DNA of 43,559 bases from a virus, in the IMG/VR virus record IMGVR_UViG_3300024264_001189, positions 1 through 43,559 of that record; one strand, written 5' to 3'. Of this stretch, positions 1 through 7,759 are shown one piece after another. The first letter of the stretch is position 1, and every line of letters starts with the position of its first letter. The notes below the pieces were generated by a model. That model searched no databases, was not told the origin of the DNA, and saw only the letters and a program-made list of their open reading frames with translations. Made by a program: the position numbers and the translations under genes.

Positions 1-191
1 GGATCTACTGCAAGTGTTCCTTGTAGTTGGACATCACCTAAAAATCCTGCTAGATTAACTTGTATGGTATGTAAGCCGTCACTACGTCCGTAGTACCCGT
101 CCCCTTTGAATTTATCACCTGTGACAGTCTCAATTGTACTGTCTCCTGGGTGTGTATTTGCTGTTAAAATTGTTTCACTATTAGTTGTCAT
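1..191 (-). CDS. Virion structural protein, N-terminal part (cut by window edge)
   Basis: The first 63 residues of a leftward gene whose 3' end lies outside the window. It begins MTTNSETILTANTHPGDS and continues with a GDGYYGRSDGLHT segment and an LAGFLGDVQLQG strand-like stretch. This N-terminus resembles proteins annotated as virion structural in marine T4-like phages, a resemblance recalled rather than searched. The ATG at 191 lies five bases past the stop of the gene before it. No good Shine-Dalgarno is visible, so translational coupling is likely. Nothing can be said about the C-terminal domains. Confidence 0.6.
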   Translation of the reverse strand, partial: MTTNSETILTANTHPGDSTIETVTGDKFKGDGYYGRSDGLHTIQVNLAGFLGDVQLQGTLAVD

Positions 192-195
192 ACTA

Positions 196-861
196 TTATT
201 TATCAGTTTTTTTCCGATAAACAATTTTATCAGTACGTTGAGGACTGCCGCCTATAATTAAGTTTACTAGGTTAAGTATTTTCTCATCTCGTACATAAAA
301 GTACAATCCTTTAGTATAACCATTATTTTTTATTTCGTTGTAAGTGACCCTACCTATCTTTATTTTATCAGTATTACTGTCAACCCAATTAGTAAATTCA
401 CTATTTGTTTGCTTCCCTAATGTAACTTTGTACTGAAAGTCCTTTATAGTATCACTAATAATTGTATTAGCTTCTAATAAATTAATACCTTCGGTGCTAG
501 GCTCCCAAAATTCACAACAATGTAATAATTTTGATTTTAATTTATTCATCCATGATAAGTTATTAGAATATATTTGTATCCTTGGATTTTCTACACGCAA
601 TTTCATATCTTGAAAATTAGAAAATTCATTAAACATCTTTTGTGCTTGCTGTAGCTCAACAACAGGAACACTTTCGTGTCTTAAACCACGATGTAAAATT
701 ATTGGATCTACGCCGCTTTCGAAATTTTGTTGTAATATATCTAAGTTTTCTTTAGCCCATGCGTAGTTCTTGTCTCTAAATATATGCGCAAGCTGATTGC
801 GAACAACCAACTTGTACACATATTTGTCATAGAAAAGCTTGGTAGTCTCAAACTTTAACAA
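196..861 (-). CDS. Conserved phage protein of unknown function, probable TTG start
   Basis: About 221 residues, no recognised catalytic domain. The N-terminus (LLKFETTKLFYDKYVYKLV) looks like a natural start, and a TTG at 861 has AAGAGG nine bases upstream (871-876). The frame is open further upstream, with ATGs at 909 and 903 and a TTG at 918. Those starts would extend 55 to 71 bases into clpA and lack a clear Shine-Dalgarno. The protein is basic and rich in aromatic and asparagine residues, with no signal peptide or membrane segment. It overlaps the clpA stop by 14 bases, which suggests coupling. I do not recognise a function. The start call is inference from the ribosome-binding site. Confidence 0.65.
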   Translation of the reverse strand: MLKFETTKLFYDKYVYKLVVRNQLAHIFRDKNYAWAKENLDILQQNFESGVDPIILHRGLRHESVPVVELQQAQKMFNEFSNFQDMKLRVENPRIQIYSNNLSWMNKLKSKLLHCCEFWEPSTEGINLLEANTIISDTIKDFQYKVTLGKQTNSEFTNWVDSNTDKIKIGRVTYNEIKNNGYTKGLYFYVRDEKILNLVNLIIGGSPQRTDKIVYRKKTDK

Positions 862-3094
862 GCTCGATATCCTCTTTGCATTCCAGCAATAACTTTTCTT
901 CATCTGCATTAAAATCAATATTTAATACACCACCGTTTTTCAGATTACCAAACAATAGTTCTCTTGATAAAGATTTTTTAATTTCATTATCAATTACACG
1001 CTGTAAAGGTCTTGCACCCATTTTAGGATTAAAGCCTTTGTCTACTAGATAATCTAACGCTTCGTCTGAAACATTTATTACTACACCTTTGTCAGCAACC
1101 ATGCCTTTAAGTTCATGTAAAAATTTACCAACAATTTTAAGCATAACTGGCTTGCCTAATTTAGCAAATGTAATTGTAGCGTCAAGTCTATTTCTAAACT
1201 CTGGAGCAAAGAACTTTTTAAGTGCTTTATCTTCGTATTCGCTTTCAGCTACTTCGTTAAATCCAATAGCATTTTTCTCTGCATCTGCTGCACCTAAGTT
1301 AGTAGTAAGGATTAATACACAGTTACGTGCATCAGCCTCTTTACCATTACTTCCAGTAACAATGCCATTATCCATAAGTTGTAATAGAATCTGTGATACG
1401 TCTGGGTGTGCTTTTTCAATTTCATCTAGCAGTAATACACAGTTAGGGTGTTCTTGTAGTTTAGTAATTAACTGTCCTGCGCTATCTTCATAGCCTACAT
1501 ATCCTGGAGGAGATCCGATTAGTTTAGCAATACTATGTCGTTCTTGATATTCACTCATATCAAAACGTATAAGCTCACTTCCTAATTCTGATGCAAGTTG
1601 TTTTGCAGTTTCAGTTTTACCTGTTCCAGTTGGGCCCATAAACACAAATGATCCAATTGGACGATTGTCAGGCTTTAGTCCGGCTTGTGCTACTAAGATT
1701 TTATCTACAATAGATGAAATTGCTTCGTCTTGACCGTATACTACTTTCTTAAGATTATCTTCTAAGTTAGCCATGCCTTGTGTTTCTGTTTGTGCTACAG
1801 TTTCTACAGGAATCTTAACCATCTTAGCAAGTTCGAATTCGATCTCTGCTTCACCTACTGACCTTTCTTCAACTGCTTCTTTTAGATTAAATCTACTACA
1901 TGCAACATCAATTAAGTCAATTGCTTTATCAGGTAACTTTTTATCATTTTGATATTTAACACTTAGTCTTACAGCCGCTTCGATTGCTTGTTCAGTAATT
2001 GTTGTATCATGGTAATCTTCATAATACTTTTTAATGCCACGTAGAATATCTTTTGTTACTTCTGGTGTAGGCTCGTCAACTGTTACACGTTGGAATCGAC
2101 GCATCAATGCACGATCCTTTTCAAAACTCTTGCGATATTCTTCCCATGTAGTTGAAGCAACTACTTTGAGATTACCTTTTGTAAGTGCTGGTTTGAGCAT
2201 GTTAGCAAGATCATTTGATTTGTCTGAACCACCTGCGCCTGCGCCATTCATCATATGCGCTTCGTCAATAAACATTACTGTTTTGCCTTTACGCTCTAAT
2301 CCTTTAAGTACAAGTTTTAATCTTTCTTCAAAATCGCCACGGTACTTTGATCCAGCAAGCATTGCTCCGATATCCAAATTATAAACTTCATAGTCCTTTA
2401 AAAATTCAGGAACATTATCATTTACAATATTAAACGCAAGTCCTTCTGCAATTGCAGTCTTACCTACACCAGGTTCTCCAACAAGTAGTACATTGTTCTT
2501 TTGTCTACGTCCAAGTGCTAGTGCAATACTGTCAAGCTCTTCGGCTCTACCAATAATAGGATCAATTTTATCTTTTTCAGCAAGTTTATTTAAGTTAGAT
2601 GTAAATGCATTAAGTGCTCTATGCATTGCACCAGTTAGTTCGTCATCTTCGAATTGATCATCAACACCACTACTAATATAGGCTCCAAAAGATTCTTTAG
2701 CAATACCTGCCTTTTCTAACCAATAGTTACTAATAGATTTCTTTTCAGATAGTATACTTAAAAGTACATCTGATAATTCTATATGACTTCTGCCACTAAA
2801 AAGAACTTGTGTAAATGCTCTATTCAATACACGTTCTACTGCTTGTGTCTTTTTAGGTTTATGCTTATCATTGTCGATCATTATTTCTTCACAATGATTC
2901 TTTAAATGATTTTCTAAGTTTGTTTTTACAAATTTAGGATCTATGCCATAGCCTTCGACTAACTTTTCAAATGTTTCTTCGCACAACATTGAAAATAGCA
3001 AGTGCTCAACAGTAACATATTCGTGTTTAAGTTTCCGTGCATCTTTAATAGATTTTTCAAATACTAGTTTTAAACTTTCGCTAGGTTCTACCAT
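848..3094 (-). CDS. clpA: ClpA-type AAA+ unfoldase
   Basis: A full-length (748 aa) ATP-dependent Clp unfoldase. The order is: Clp N domain (about 1-140); AAA module 1 with Walker A GEPGVGKT at 206-213 and Walker B MFIDEAH near 273-279; AAA module 2 with GPTGTGKT at 487-494, LLLDEIE near 554-560, the arginine-finger region PEFRNRLD at 631-638 and sensor-2 GARPLQR at 693-699. Residues 610-612 are IGF, the loop tripeptide by which ClpA and ClpX dock on ClpP, so the protein looks able to feed host ClpP. No clpP is in the window. The family unfolds tagged or adaptor-delivered substrates in the cytoplasm. A sigma70-like promoter lies directly upstream, separate from the late lysis genes. GGAG precedes the ATG at a rather long spacing of 13 bases. 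Confidence 0.93.
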   Translation of the reverse strand: MVEPSESLKLVFEKSIKDARKLKHEYVTVEHLLFSMLCEETFEKLVEGYGIDPKFVKTNLENHLKNHCEEIMIDNDKHKPKKTQAVERVLNRAFTQVLFSGRSHIELSDVLLSILSEKKSISNYWLEKAGIAKESFGAYISSGVDDQFEDDELTGAMHRALNAFTSNLNKLAEKDKIDPIIGRAEELDSIALALGRRQKNNVLLVGEPGVGKTAIAEGLAFNIVNDNVPEFLKDYEVYNLDIGAMLAGSKYRGDFEERLKLVLKGLERKGKTVMFIDEAHMMNGAGAGGSDKSNDLANMLKPALTKGNLKVVASTTWEEYRKSFEKDRALMRRFQRVTVDEPTPEVTKDILRGIKKYYEDYHDTTITEQAIEAAVRLSVKYQNDKKLPDKAIDLIDVACSRFNLKEAVEERSVGEAEIEFELAKMVKIPVETVAQTETQGMANLEDNLKKVVYGQDEAISSIVDKILVAQAGLKPDNRPIGSFVFMGPTGTGKTETAKQLASELGSELIRFDMSEYQERHSIAKLIGSPPGYVGYEDSAGQLITKLQEHPNCVLLLDEIEKAHPDVSQILLQLMDNGIVTGSNGKEADARNCVLILTTNLGAADAEKNAIGFNEVAESEYEDKALKKFFAPEFRNRLDATITFAKLGKPVMLKIVGKFLHELKGMVADKGVVINVSDEALDYLVDKGFNPKMGARPLQRVIDNEIKKSLSRELLFGNLKNGGVLNIDFNADEEKLLLECKEDIELVKV

Positions 3095-3126
3095 AATTAA
3101 GTTATTTCTCCGCTTTATCTTTCTTT

Positions 3127-3155
3127 AGTATACTATTTCTTGAGCATTATGTCAA
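3127..3155 (-). promoter_or_regulatory. Sigma70-like promoter for clpA
   Basis: On the minus strand, TTGACA (3150-3155) and TATACT (3127-3132) are separated by exactly 17 bases, close to the bacterial sigma70 consensus. The -35 overlaps the last codons and stop of dnaJ (TTG ACA TAA). Transcription would start near 3120, giving a leader of about 25 bases before the clpA ATG. This suggests early, host-polymerase expression of clpA, apart from the late genes upstream. Confidence 0.75.
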
Positions 3156-3968
3156 GTTGTTTCTAACAACTTTCAATGCTTCTAATACATTATTATCTGT
3201 AATATTTGTAATGGTGGGTATGACTGTAATAATTAAATTGCCTGATGCACCAGAATTAAAATCTGGTAAGCCGTAGCCTGATATTTTAAATTTTGAAAAC
3301 TCTTTTGTGCCTTTTGGAATGTTTAAATTAATTGTTTTGTTATCTAATGTTTCTACTTTTTGTTTACAGCCTAGTATCAAGTCTAATGCACTAACGTACA
3401 AGTCTTGATGTATATCATTTCTATCTCGTTGATAATTCTTCTTAGGGTTAACACCAATGTTAACTACTAAATCACCTCTTTGATTAGCCCCAACGTGATT
3501 TCCATACCCCCTAAATCTTATATTCATTCCGTTAGTTGCGCCTTTAGGAATATTAATATCTAATCTTTCAAGGTCTCCATTGTTCAGTCTATAGCTCAAC
3601 ACTACATCCTTGCCAGTGTATACTTCTTCTAAATTTATAGTTGTTCGAAGATTAATATGCGGAGATACACCTCTAGCATTATTTCTCATATGCCCGAATA
3701 TGTCACCAAAAGGATTATTACCTTGCGGGTTTGTAAAATTACTAGTATTAAAATTGAATCCGCCAGCGCCAGCAGTTTGCTGATGATCGTAGGAAGCACG
3801 TTTATGCGGATCTTTTAAATTATCATATGCTTCACTTATTTGTTTGAATTTAGTATCGTCACCACCTGTTCGGTCAGGATGGTTTTCCATCGCTAACTTA
3901 CGATAAGATTTTTTGATATCTTCTGGTGACGAGTCCTTGCGAACTCCGAGAATAGAATAGTAGTCCAT
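3147..3968 (-). CDS. DnaJ-like co-chaperone, type II (no zinc finger)
   Basis: 273 aa. A J domain (about 1-65) carries the HPD motif at 30-32 that stimulates Hsp70 ATPase. A Gly/Phe/Asn-rich linker follows (about 66-97), then two beta-sandwich substrate-binding domains (about 100-265) with DnaJ C-terminal features such as LNIPKGTKEFSKFKI and GYGNHVGANQRGDLVV. The CxxCxGxG zinc-finger repeats of classical DnaJ are absent, so this is a type II protein like CbpA. It probably directs host DnaK to phage proteins during virion assembly or takeover. It lies between the lysis genes and clpA. The Shine-Dalgarno is weak (GATAAGTAATTGT before ATG). The family call is secure. The client set is unknown. 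Confidence 0.93.
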   Translation of the reverse strand: MDYYSILGVRKDSSPEDIKKSYRKLAMENHPDRTGGDDTKFKQISEAYDNLKDPHKRASYDHQQTAGAGGFNFNTSNFTNPQGNNPFGDIFGHMRNNARGVSPHINLRTTINLEEVYTGKDVVLSYRLNNGDLERLDINIPKGATNGMNIRFRGYGNHVGANQRGDLVVNIGVNPKKNYQRDRNDIHQDLYVSALDLILGCKQKVETLDNKTINLNIPKGTKEFSKFKISGYGLPDFNSGASGNLIITVIPTITNITDNNVLEALKVVRNNLT

Positions 3969-4011
3969 ACAATTACTTATCGCACAGACTACTACATAAA
4001 GTTAGTACTGA

Positions 4012-4341
4012 TTACTTCTTTTTGTTATCAGAGTATGCATTACCAGCAAAAAATGCTGCTACAATTGCTGCTACTGAAACAAAGTATGTTGGAGCCATAT
4101 CGCCTAGGATCTTACCTGCTTGCTCTAGTCCAATCAATGCTGCGATTACAACTGCAAACGGATATAGTAACATACCAAATAGTGCAAACCAAGCCATGTT
4201 ACGCATTGCGTCTCTACGTTGGTCAGCATCTTCAAGTTCTTTACGTTTAAACTCTAAGTACATTGCTTGTTCTTCAGCTGATACTTTTCCGTCGCCGTTT
4301 GTATCTGCTGGATGGTGCGCTTTTACTTCTGCTTCACTCAT
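4012..4341 (-). CDS. EF-hand membrane protein, candidate holin or lysis regulator
   Basis: 109 aa. Residues 13-24 form a canonical EF-hand calcium loop (DTNGDGKVSAEE: D1, N3, D5, G6, V8, S9, E12). A charged helix follows (about 25-46), then two hydrophobic segments (about 49-72 and 86-102) and a short basic tail. The ATG overlaps the stop of the 94-residue gene by ATGA. Position at the end of a cassette with endolysin, spanins and a second wall hydrolase, two membrane segments and small size make it a candidate holin or antiholin. Similar EF-hand small membrane proteins occur in marine T4-like phages, as far as I recall, without a proven function. The motif and membrane segments are visible. 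The lysis role is inference. Confidence 0.75.
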   Translation of the reverse strand: MSEAEVKAHHPADTNGDGKVSAEEQAMYLEFKRKELEDADQRRDAMRNMAWFALFGMLLYPFAVVIAALIGLEQAGKILGDMAPTYFVSVAAIVAAFFAGNAYSDNKKK

Positions 4342-4622
4342 TTCTTTTTCCCCTCAAGTTTAGCAAGACGTGCTTCTAGCTCGTCTATTTTAGATGTTAT
4401 TTTTGGATATTTTACACGCCAAGCATTTGGATCATTTTGTAACCATGTCCAACCCCAACGTATTGCTAGGTATTCTAGTGTGGCATCAAACTTTTGTACT
4501 GCCCACGTTGCCATTTTTGTATCTTTAAACCAGAATAAAAATCCTGCTCCAAATACTGATCCAGCTAGTGCTGTATAAATCCACAAGCGATTGCTTGCCA
4601 TTTGTTCAATCATTTCCCACAT
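4338..4622 (-). CDS. Small single-pass membrane protein in the lysis cassette
   Basis: 94 aa. One hydrophobic segment near the N-terminus (about 13-33, LWIYTALAGSVFGAGFLFWF) is followed by a Trp-rich region (IRWGWTW) and a C-terminal heptad-like helix (IDELEARLAKLEGKKK) that could form a coiled coil. GAGGGG lies six bases before the ATG, and the gene overlaps the EF-hand gene by four bases. It could be a holin partner, an antiholin or an inner-membrane scaffold. I do not recognise a family. The lysis link rests only on position and topology. Confidence 0.65.
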   Translation of the reverse strand: MWEMIEQMASNRLWIYTALAGSVFGAGFLFWFKDTKMATWAVQKFDATLEYLAIRWGWTWLQNDPNAWRVKYPKITSKIDELEARLAKLEGKKK

Positions 4623-4643
4623 ATTAACCCCTCAATTATTATG

Positions 4644-5180
4644 TTAGTATTTAGCCATCCAATTTGGCAAACTTCCGCCATAAGCCTCTGTTGGTTCTTC
4701 GTGTCTACGTATTCCTATTGCTTTACTTGCTCGATATAATACAACACTAACTTTATTTTGTTGATTTCCACCTAGTATATAATACCATTCAACATCGTTA
4801 ACTACTACAGTCTTAAAATAAATTCCTACGTGACCTTGCCATCCTTGATTGCCTCTTGGAAATACTACAATATCGCCTATGGCTATATCATTAGAGTCGA
4901 CACCAACTCCCCATTTTAAGAAACTTCTTGCAGTTAGCGGATAATTGCTTACACTAGCACTGCCTTCAATGCCGCTTTCTTCAAGTACACTATTAATAAA
5001 TGCAGCACACCATTCTGTACGTACAGGATCAACTCCGGTAAGTTCTTGCAATTCGTTGCGATGTGTTCGTTCGGCATAGCCTAGATATGGTATTGCAGTA
5101 CTAATTAAGGAGGTATCATCCTGTTTACCATTACATCCTGCCACTAGACAACATATACATATGATAATAAATCTTTTCAT
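4644..5180 (-). CDS. Lipoprotein with CHAP/NlpC-like wall hydrolase fold (TIGR02594-like)
   Basis: 178 aa. The N-terminus is a lipoprotein signal (hydrophobic 4-14, lipobox LVAGC, acylated Cys16). The body has the layout of the TIGR02594/CHAP family: WCAAF with the candidate catalytic Cys58, GDIVVFPRG at 102-110, GHVGIY with the candidate catalytic His117, LGGNQ near 136-140, and IGIRR near 155-159. Such proteins are cysteine amidases or endopeptidases of peptidoglycan. The lipid anchor would place it in the periplasm on a membrane, so it may assist the cytoplasmic endolysin or act on the wall in another phase. It lies four bases downstream of the Rz1-like gene. Confidence 0.82.
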   Translation of the reverse strand: MKRFIIICICCLVAGCNGKQDDTSLISTAIPYLGYAERTHRNELQELTGVDPVRTEWCAAFINSVLEESGIEGSASVSNYPLTARSFLKWGVGVDSNDIAIGDIVVFPRGNQGWQGHVGIYFKTVVVNDVEWYYILGGNQQNKVSVVLYRASKAIGIRRHEEPTEAYGGSLPNWMAKY

Positions 5181-5184
5181 AAAA

Positions 5185-5649
5185 TTATTTAAATGGATTT
5201 AGTCTTTCTAAAGTTGACTCTTCGGCGTCAATAAGCTCTTGTTGGGCTTGTACTTGATCTTTAGCACCTTCTAAGTTAGCATTTGCTTGTTCAAGTGCTT
5301 CCTCAGATTCTTCGTAATAGTTACGGTATGCTTTTATAATAGCATTTTGTTGTTGTATATATCCCATTATGTCGCTATGGTTTAATGACAAAATTTCATA
5401 GCCGTCGTCAGTCAATCCAATTAACACTGGATCATTTTTATCTTTTACTAACTTTGCAAATACTTCTTCAGCATTAGCTTCGGTAATGATTATCCATTCT
5501 AAATCTTTTAGTCTTAACTGAGTTGCATCAGGCAATATCAAATTAGGCTTGTCTATGGGCCTTGCACTAATTTCTATTTGTCTTGGTGGATTTGAACTAC
5601 AACCTGCTAAAAATATAGTGGTTAATAATGCAATTACTATAAGTCTCAT
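5185..5649 (-). CDS. Rz1-like outer-membrane spanin lipoprotein (o-spanin candidate)
   Basis: 154 aa from the ATG at 5649, which overlaps the stop of the Rz-like gene as ATGA and has AAGGA seven bases upstream. An in-frame GTG at 5667 is a poorer start. A lipoprotein signal is clear (MRLIVIALLTTIFLAGC, acylated Cys17), followed by SSNPPRQ. The mature part is longer than classical Rz1 and ends in a glutamine/glutamate-rich helix (about 95-150). Placement directly after a membrane-anchored coiled-coil gene is the typical spanin pair arrangement. Such pairs fuse inner and outer membranes after wall breakdown in Gram-negative hosts. The role is inferred from architecture. Confidence 0.75.
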   Translation of the reverse strand: MRLIVIALLTTIFLAGCSSNPPRQIEISARPIDKPNLILPDATQLRLKDLEWIIITEANAEEVFAKLVKDKNDPVLIGLTDDGYEILSLNHSDIMGYIQQQNAIIKAYRNYYEESEEALEQANANLEGAKDQVQAQQELIDAEESTLERLNPFK

Positions 5650-6143
5650 AGGTTCTTCCTTTTCCACGGTTCGGATTGGATATCAGGATTAAAGTTTGGA
5701 TTAGCATCTCTCCAACATTCTGGATTTATCTCACTTGGCTTAGTTGCAGCAAGTTCCGAATCAGTTAATACAGCACCGCTATATATTTCCATACAACGTT
5801 GTGCATTTTTTGTTGCATTGTTTAGTATTTTTTCAGTTAATGCAGTCTTTGCAACAGCAGCCGCGCCTATGTCATGACGTGATAGTCTATTTTCTAATGC
5901 ACGATTGCGATCATTTATTGCAGTAAACTCTTTTTGTAGTCTAGAGTTTTCAGCTTGCATTGCAGCAAAGGAAGCAGTCTGTGCCTCCAATGCTTCTTCG
6001 TTAATAGCAACTGCTGTTTCTAATTTTGCATTATTCTCGTTGAGTATTGCCAAACGCTCTTGTGTATCATTATAATACCATGCGCCAGCAGTACCACCGG
6101 CAAGCATTAGTATAAACATTATAGCTGCTAGTTTCAGTCCCAT
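5646..6143 (-). CDS. Rz-like inner-membrane spanin (i-spanin candidate)
   Basis: 165 aa. An N-terminal hydrophobic anchor (about 4-23, LAAIMFILMLAGGTAGAWYY) precedes a long charged alpha-helical region (about 28-90) with heptad spacing, then a C-terminal segment with two cysteines (near 117 and 143) and a proline-rich tail. This topology matches Rz-type i-spanins. The start lies two bases after the endolysin stop, and the stop overlaps the o-spanin ATG. Together these give the order endolysin, Rz, Rz1 seen in many Gram-negative phages. No sequence identity to a named Rz is claimed. Confidence 0.75.
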   Translation of the reverse strand: MGLKLAAIMFILMLAGGTAGAWYYNDTQERLAILNENNAKLETAVAINEEALEAQTASFAAMQAENSRLQKEFTAINDRNRALENRLSRHDIGAAAVAKTALTEKILNNATKNAQRCMEIYSGAVLTDSELAATKPSEINPECWRDANPNFNPDIQSEPWKRKNL

Positions 6144-6145
6144 AT

Positions 6146-7027
6146 TTAATCGTCCAGTAACTTTGCAAATGTTGCAGGTCCTGCAACACCATCAGCTGTT
6201 AAGCCGTTTGATAGTTGCCATGCCTTTAATGCTCGTTCTGTACCAGGACCAAAGTCTCCGTCTGCTCCAATGCCTAATGCTTCTTGCATTATTTTAACAC
6301 CATCGCCTTTAGAACCTTTGCGTAGTACGCCGATATCATCTAAGATATCTTGTATGTCGTCATCATCACCAGCAACATCTTCTGCACTCATACCTAGTAC
6401 TTCCATTGCGTTAATATAACGCTTTTTACGATCATCTAAACCAATGCTTCCGCCGTTGATTTTCTTAGTCATACGTTTTACGTCATCACCATCTGCAATA
6501 TCATTTAGTTTGTTTGTATCCCAGAACCAACATGCACTTTCAACAGCACCTTTTGGCGTAGCAACATATTCTGCTGCTTCTTCTGCTGTCATGTCTACAC
6601 TGTTACCAAAACGTGTATAGTTTTCACGTCCTGTTAATTGCTTTAGACCACGTCCACGGAATCTCCATCCGTCACCGTCTTCAGTATTGCCCATTTTGTA
6701 TTTACGGTACTCGTCCATATACACATAGTTTGCAATCATTTCTGGGTTGCGGTGATATTCATCTGCGTCACGCTTCGGTGCTGCACCAAAGTATCTACCA
6801 AACACAGCACGTAGTGCCTTTGCTGAGTAGTTTAGGTTTTCTTCTAAACTTCTAAAGTTATTACTTTCGTGAGCGCACTGACTTAGAAAGTGTGCAACTC
6901 TACGTTCAGTTGTAATACCGTACTTTGGCATAATATCAACTAGCGCATCAAACCAATCATTAACATTTTTGTTACCTGGAATGATTTTGGCTAGGTGATC
7001 TTTAGTAAAATCGAATTCAAAACTCAT
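6146..7027 (-). CDS. Endolysin: GH19-like glycosidase with C-terminal peptidoglycan-binding domain
   Basis: 293 aa. Residues about 10-205 match phage GH19 (chitinase-like) lysozymes: FLSQCAHESNNF with candidate catalytic Glu54, LNYSAKALRAVFG, and WRFRGRGLKQLTGRENY near 121-137. A Gly/Asp linker (about 212-228) leads to a peptidoglycan-binding type 1 domain (about 233-292: VLRKGSKGDGVKIMQ, DGDFGPGTERALKAWQ, LTADGVAGPATFAKL). The enzyme would cleave the glycan backbone. It has no signal peptide, so a holin must release it. AAAGGA precedes the ATG. It heads the lysis cassette and is about the usual length for modular GH19 endolysins. Confidence 0.9.
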   Translation of the reverse strand: MSFEFDFTKDHLAKIIPGNKNVNDWFDALVDIMPKYGITTERRVAHFLSQCAHESNNFRSLEENLNYSAKALRAVFGRYFGAAPKRDADEYHRNPEMIANYVYMDEYRKYKMGNTEDGDGWRFRGRGLKQLTGRENYTRFGNSVDMTAEEAAEYVATPKGAVESACWFWDTNKLNDIADGDDVKRMTKKINGGSIGLDDRKKRYINAMEVLGMSAEDVAGDDDDIQDILDDIGVLRKGSKGDGVKIMQEALGIGADGDFGPGTERALKAWQLSNGLTADGVAGPATFAKLLDD

Positions 7028-7039
7028 TGTGTGTTTCCT

Positions 7040-7759
7040 TTATACAATAATTCTTTCTAGAACAAGTGTATTACCATCGTTTTCGAAAGTTAATTTATGC
7101 CCATATTTAGTAATATTGTAGTCACCAATGTACTTAGAAAGAAATATAATTTCTGCAAAGTCATTTGTGTTAAAACTCTCTTCGATAGAGTCTAAAGTAT
7201 GTTGTGTCGGTCCGTAATCTACAAATCTAAATGCAAGCGGATCAGCATAAGGCTTTTTAATTTTTAAAGTTTCACCTAACATGCTTATTTCTTCAAGGTA
7301 GCTACGATTAAAGAAACTTCTATAGTTAGTAAGTTTTGCTTCTTCGATGTTAACTCCGTAGCTGTCTTTATCTGTTGGAACGTCATTAGTTATATTTTCA
7401 ATTGTTGCTTCTTGGCTTCTAAAATTTTTGTAATATCTGTACTTAATCTTGTCAAGCCCAGCAATTTTGCCTACGCCGTCTAGTATTTCAGATATTTGAT
7501 CTGGAGAGTGACGAGATCTTTCCATTTCAACAAACACTTTATAAGTGCCATCACTTTGTTCACCTTCAGTACTGTCTGCATCTAAGATAAAATCATAACC
7601 TTTTTCTAAAAAGTTTTCTAGATCTTTAGCAGCAGCTTCTTCTTTTACACTAAAACTAAGTGTTACGATATCTGAGTCTTCACCCATTTTACTTTTGTAA
7701 CTGTCAATTTCAAAAATATCGTACACTAAGTCGGCTAAGTCGTGTTGTCTAAGTCCCAT
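7040..7759 (-). CDS. Conserved marine T4-like phage protein, unknown function
   Basis: 239 aa, acidic, no membrane segment or known motif. The N-terminus MGLRQHDLADLVYDIFEIDSY and the LDADSTEGEQSDGTYKVFVE stretch resemble a protein conserved in marine T4-like phages (recalled, not searched). The overall alternation of short helices and strands suggests a compact alpha/beta protein. Its ATG overlaps the upstream stop by one base (TAATG), and both genes stand behind a late promoter box. A virion or assembly role is therefore likely, but not shown. Confidence 0.7.
   Translation of the reverse strand: MGLRQHDLADLVYDIFEIDSYKSKMGEDSDIVTLSFSVKEEAAAKDLENFLEKGYDFILDADSTEGEQSDGTYKVFVEMERSRHSPDQISEILDGVGKIAGLDKIKYRYYKNFRSQEATIENITNDVPTDKDSYGVNIEEAKLTNYRSFFNRSYLEEISMLGETLKIKKPYADPLAFRFVDYGPTQHTLDSIEESFNTNDFAEIIFLSKYIGDYNITKYGHKLTFENDGNTLVLERIIV

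Noticed and set aside
197-204. GATAAATA directly before the ATG at 191
   Set aside because: It is formed by Asp-Lys-stop codons of the upstream gene and would give a transcript starting at the ATG itself, with no room for a ribosome-binding site. Coupled translation explains the layout better.
1089-1493. 134-residue plus-strand frame opposite clpA
   Set aside because: clpA is intact with all motifs. The opposite frame is Ser/Ala/Leu-rich shadow sequence.
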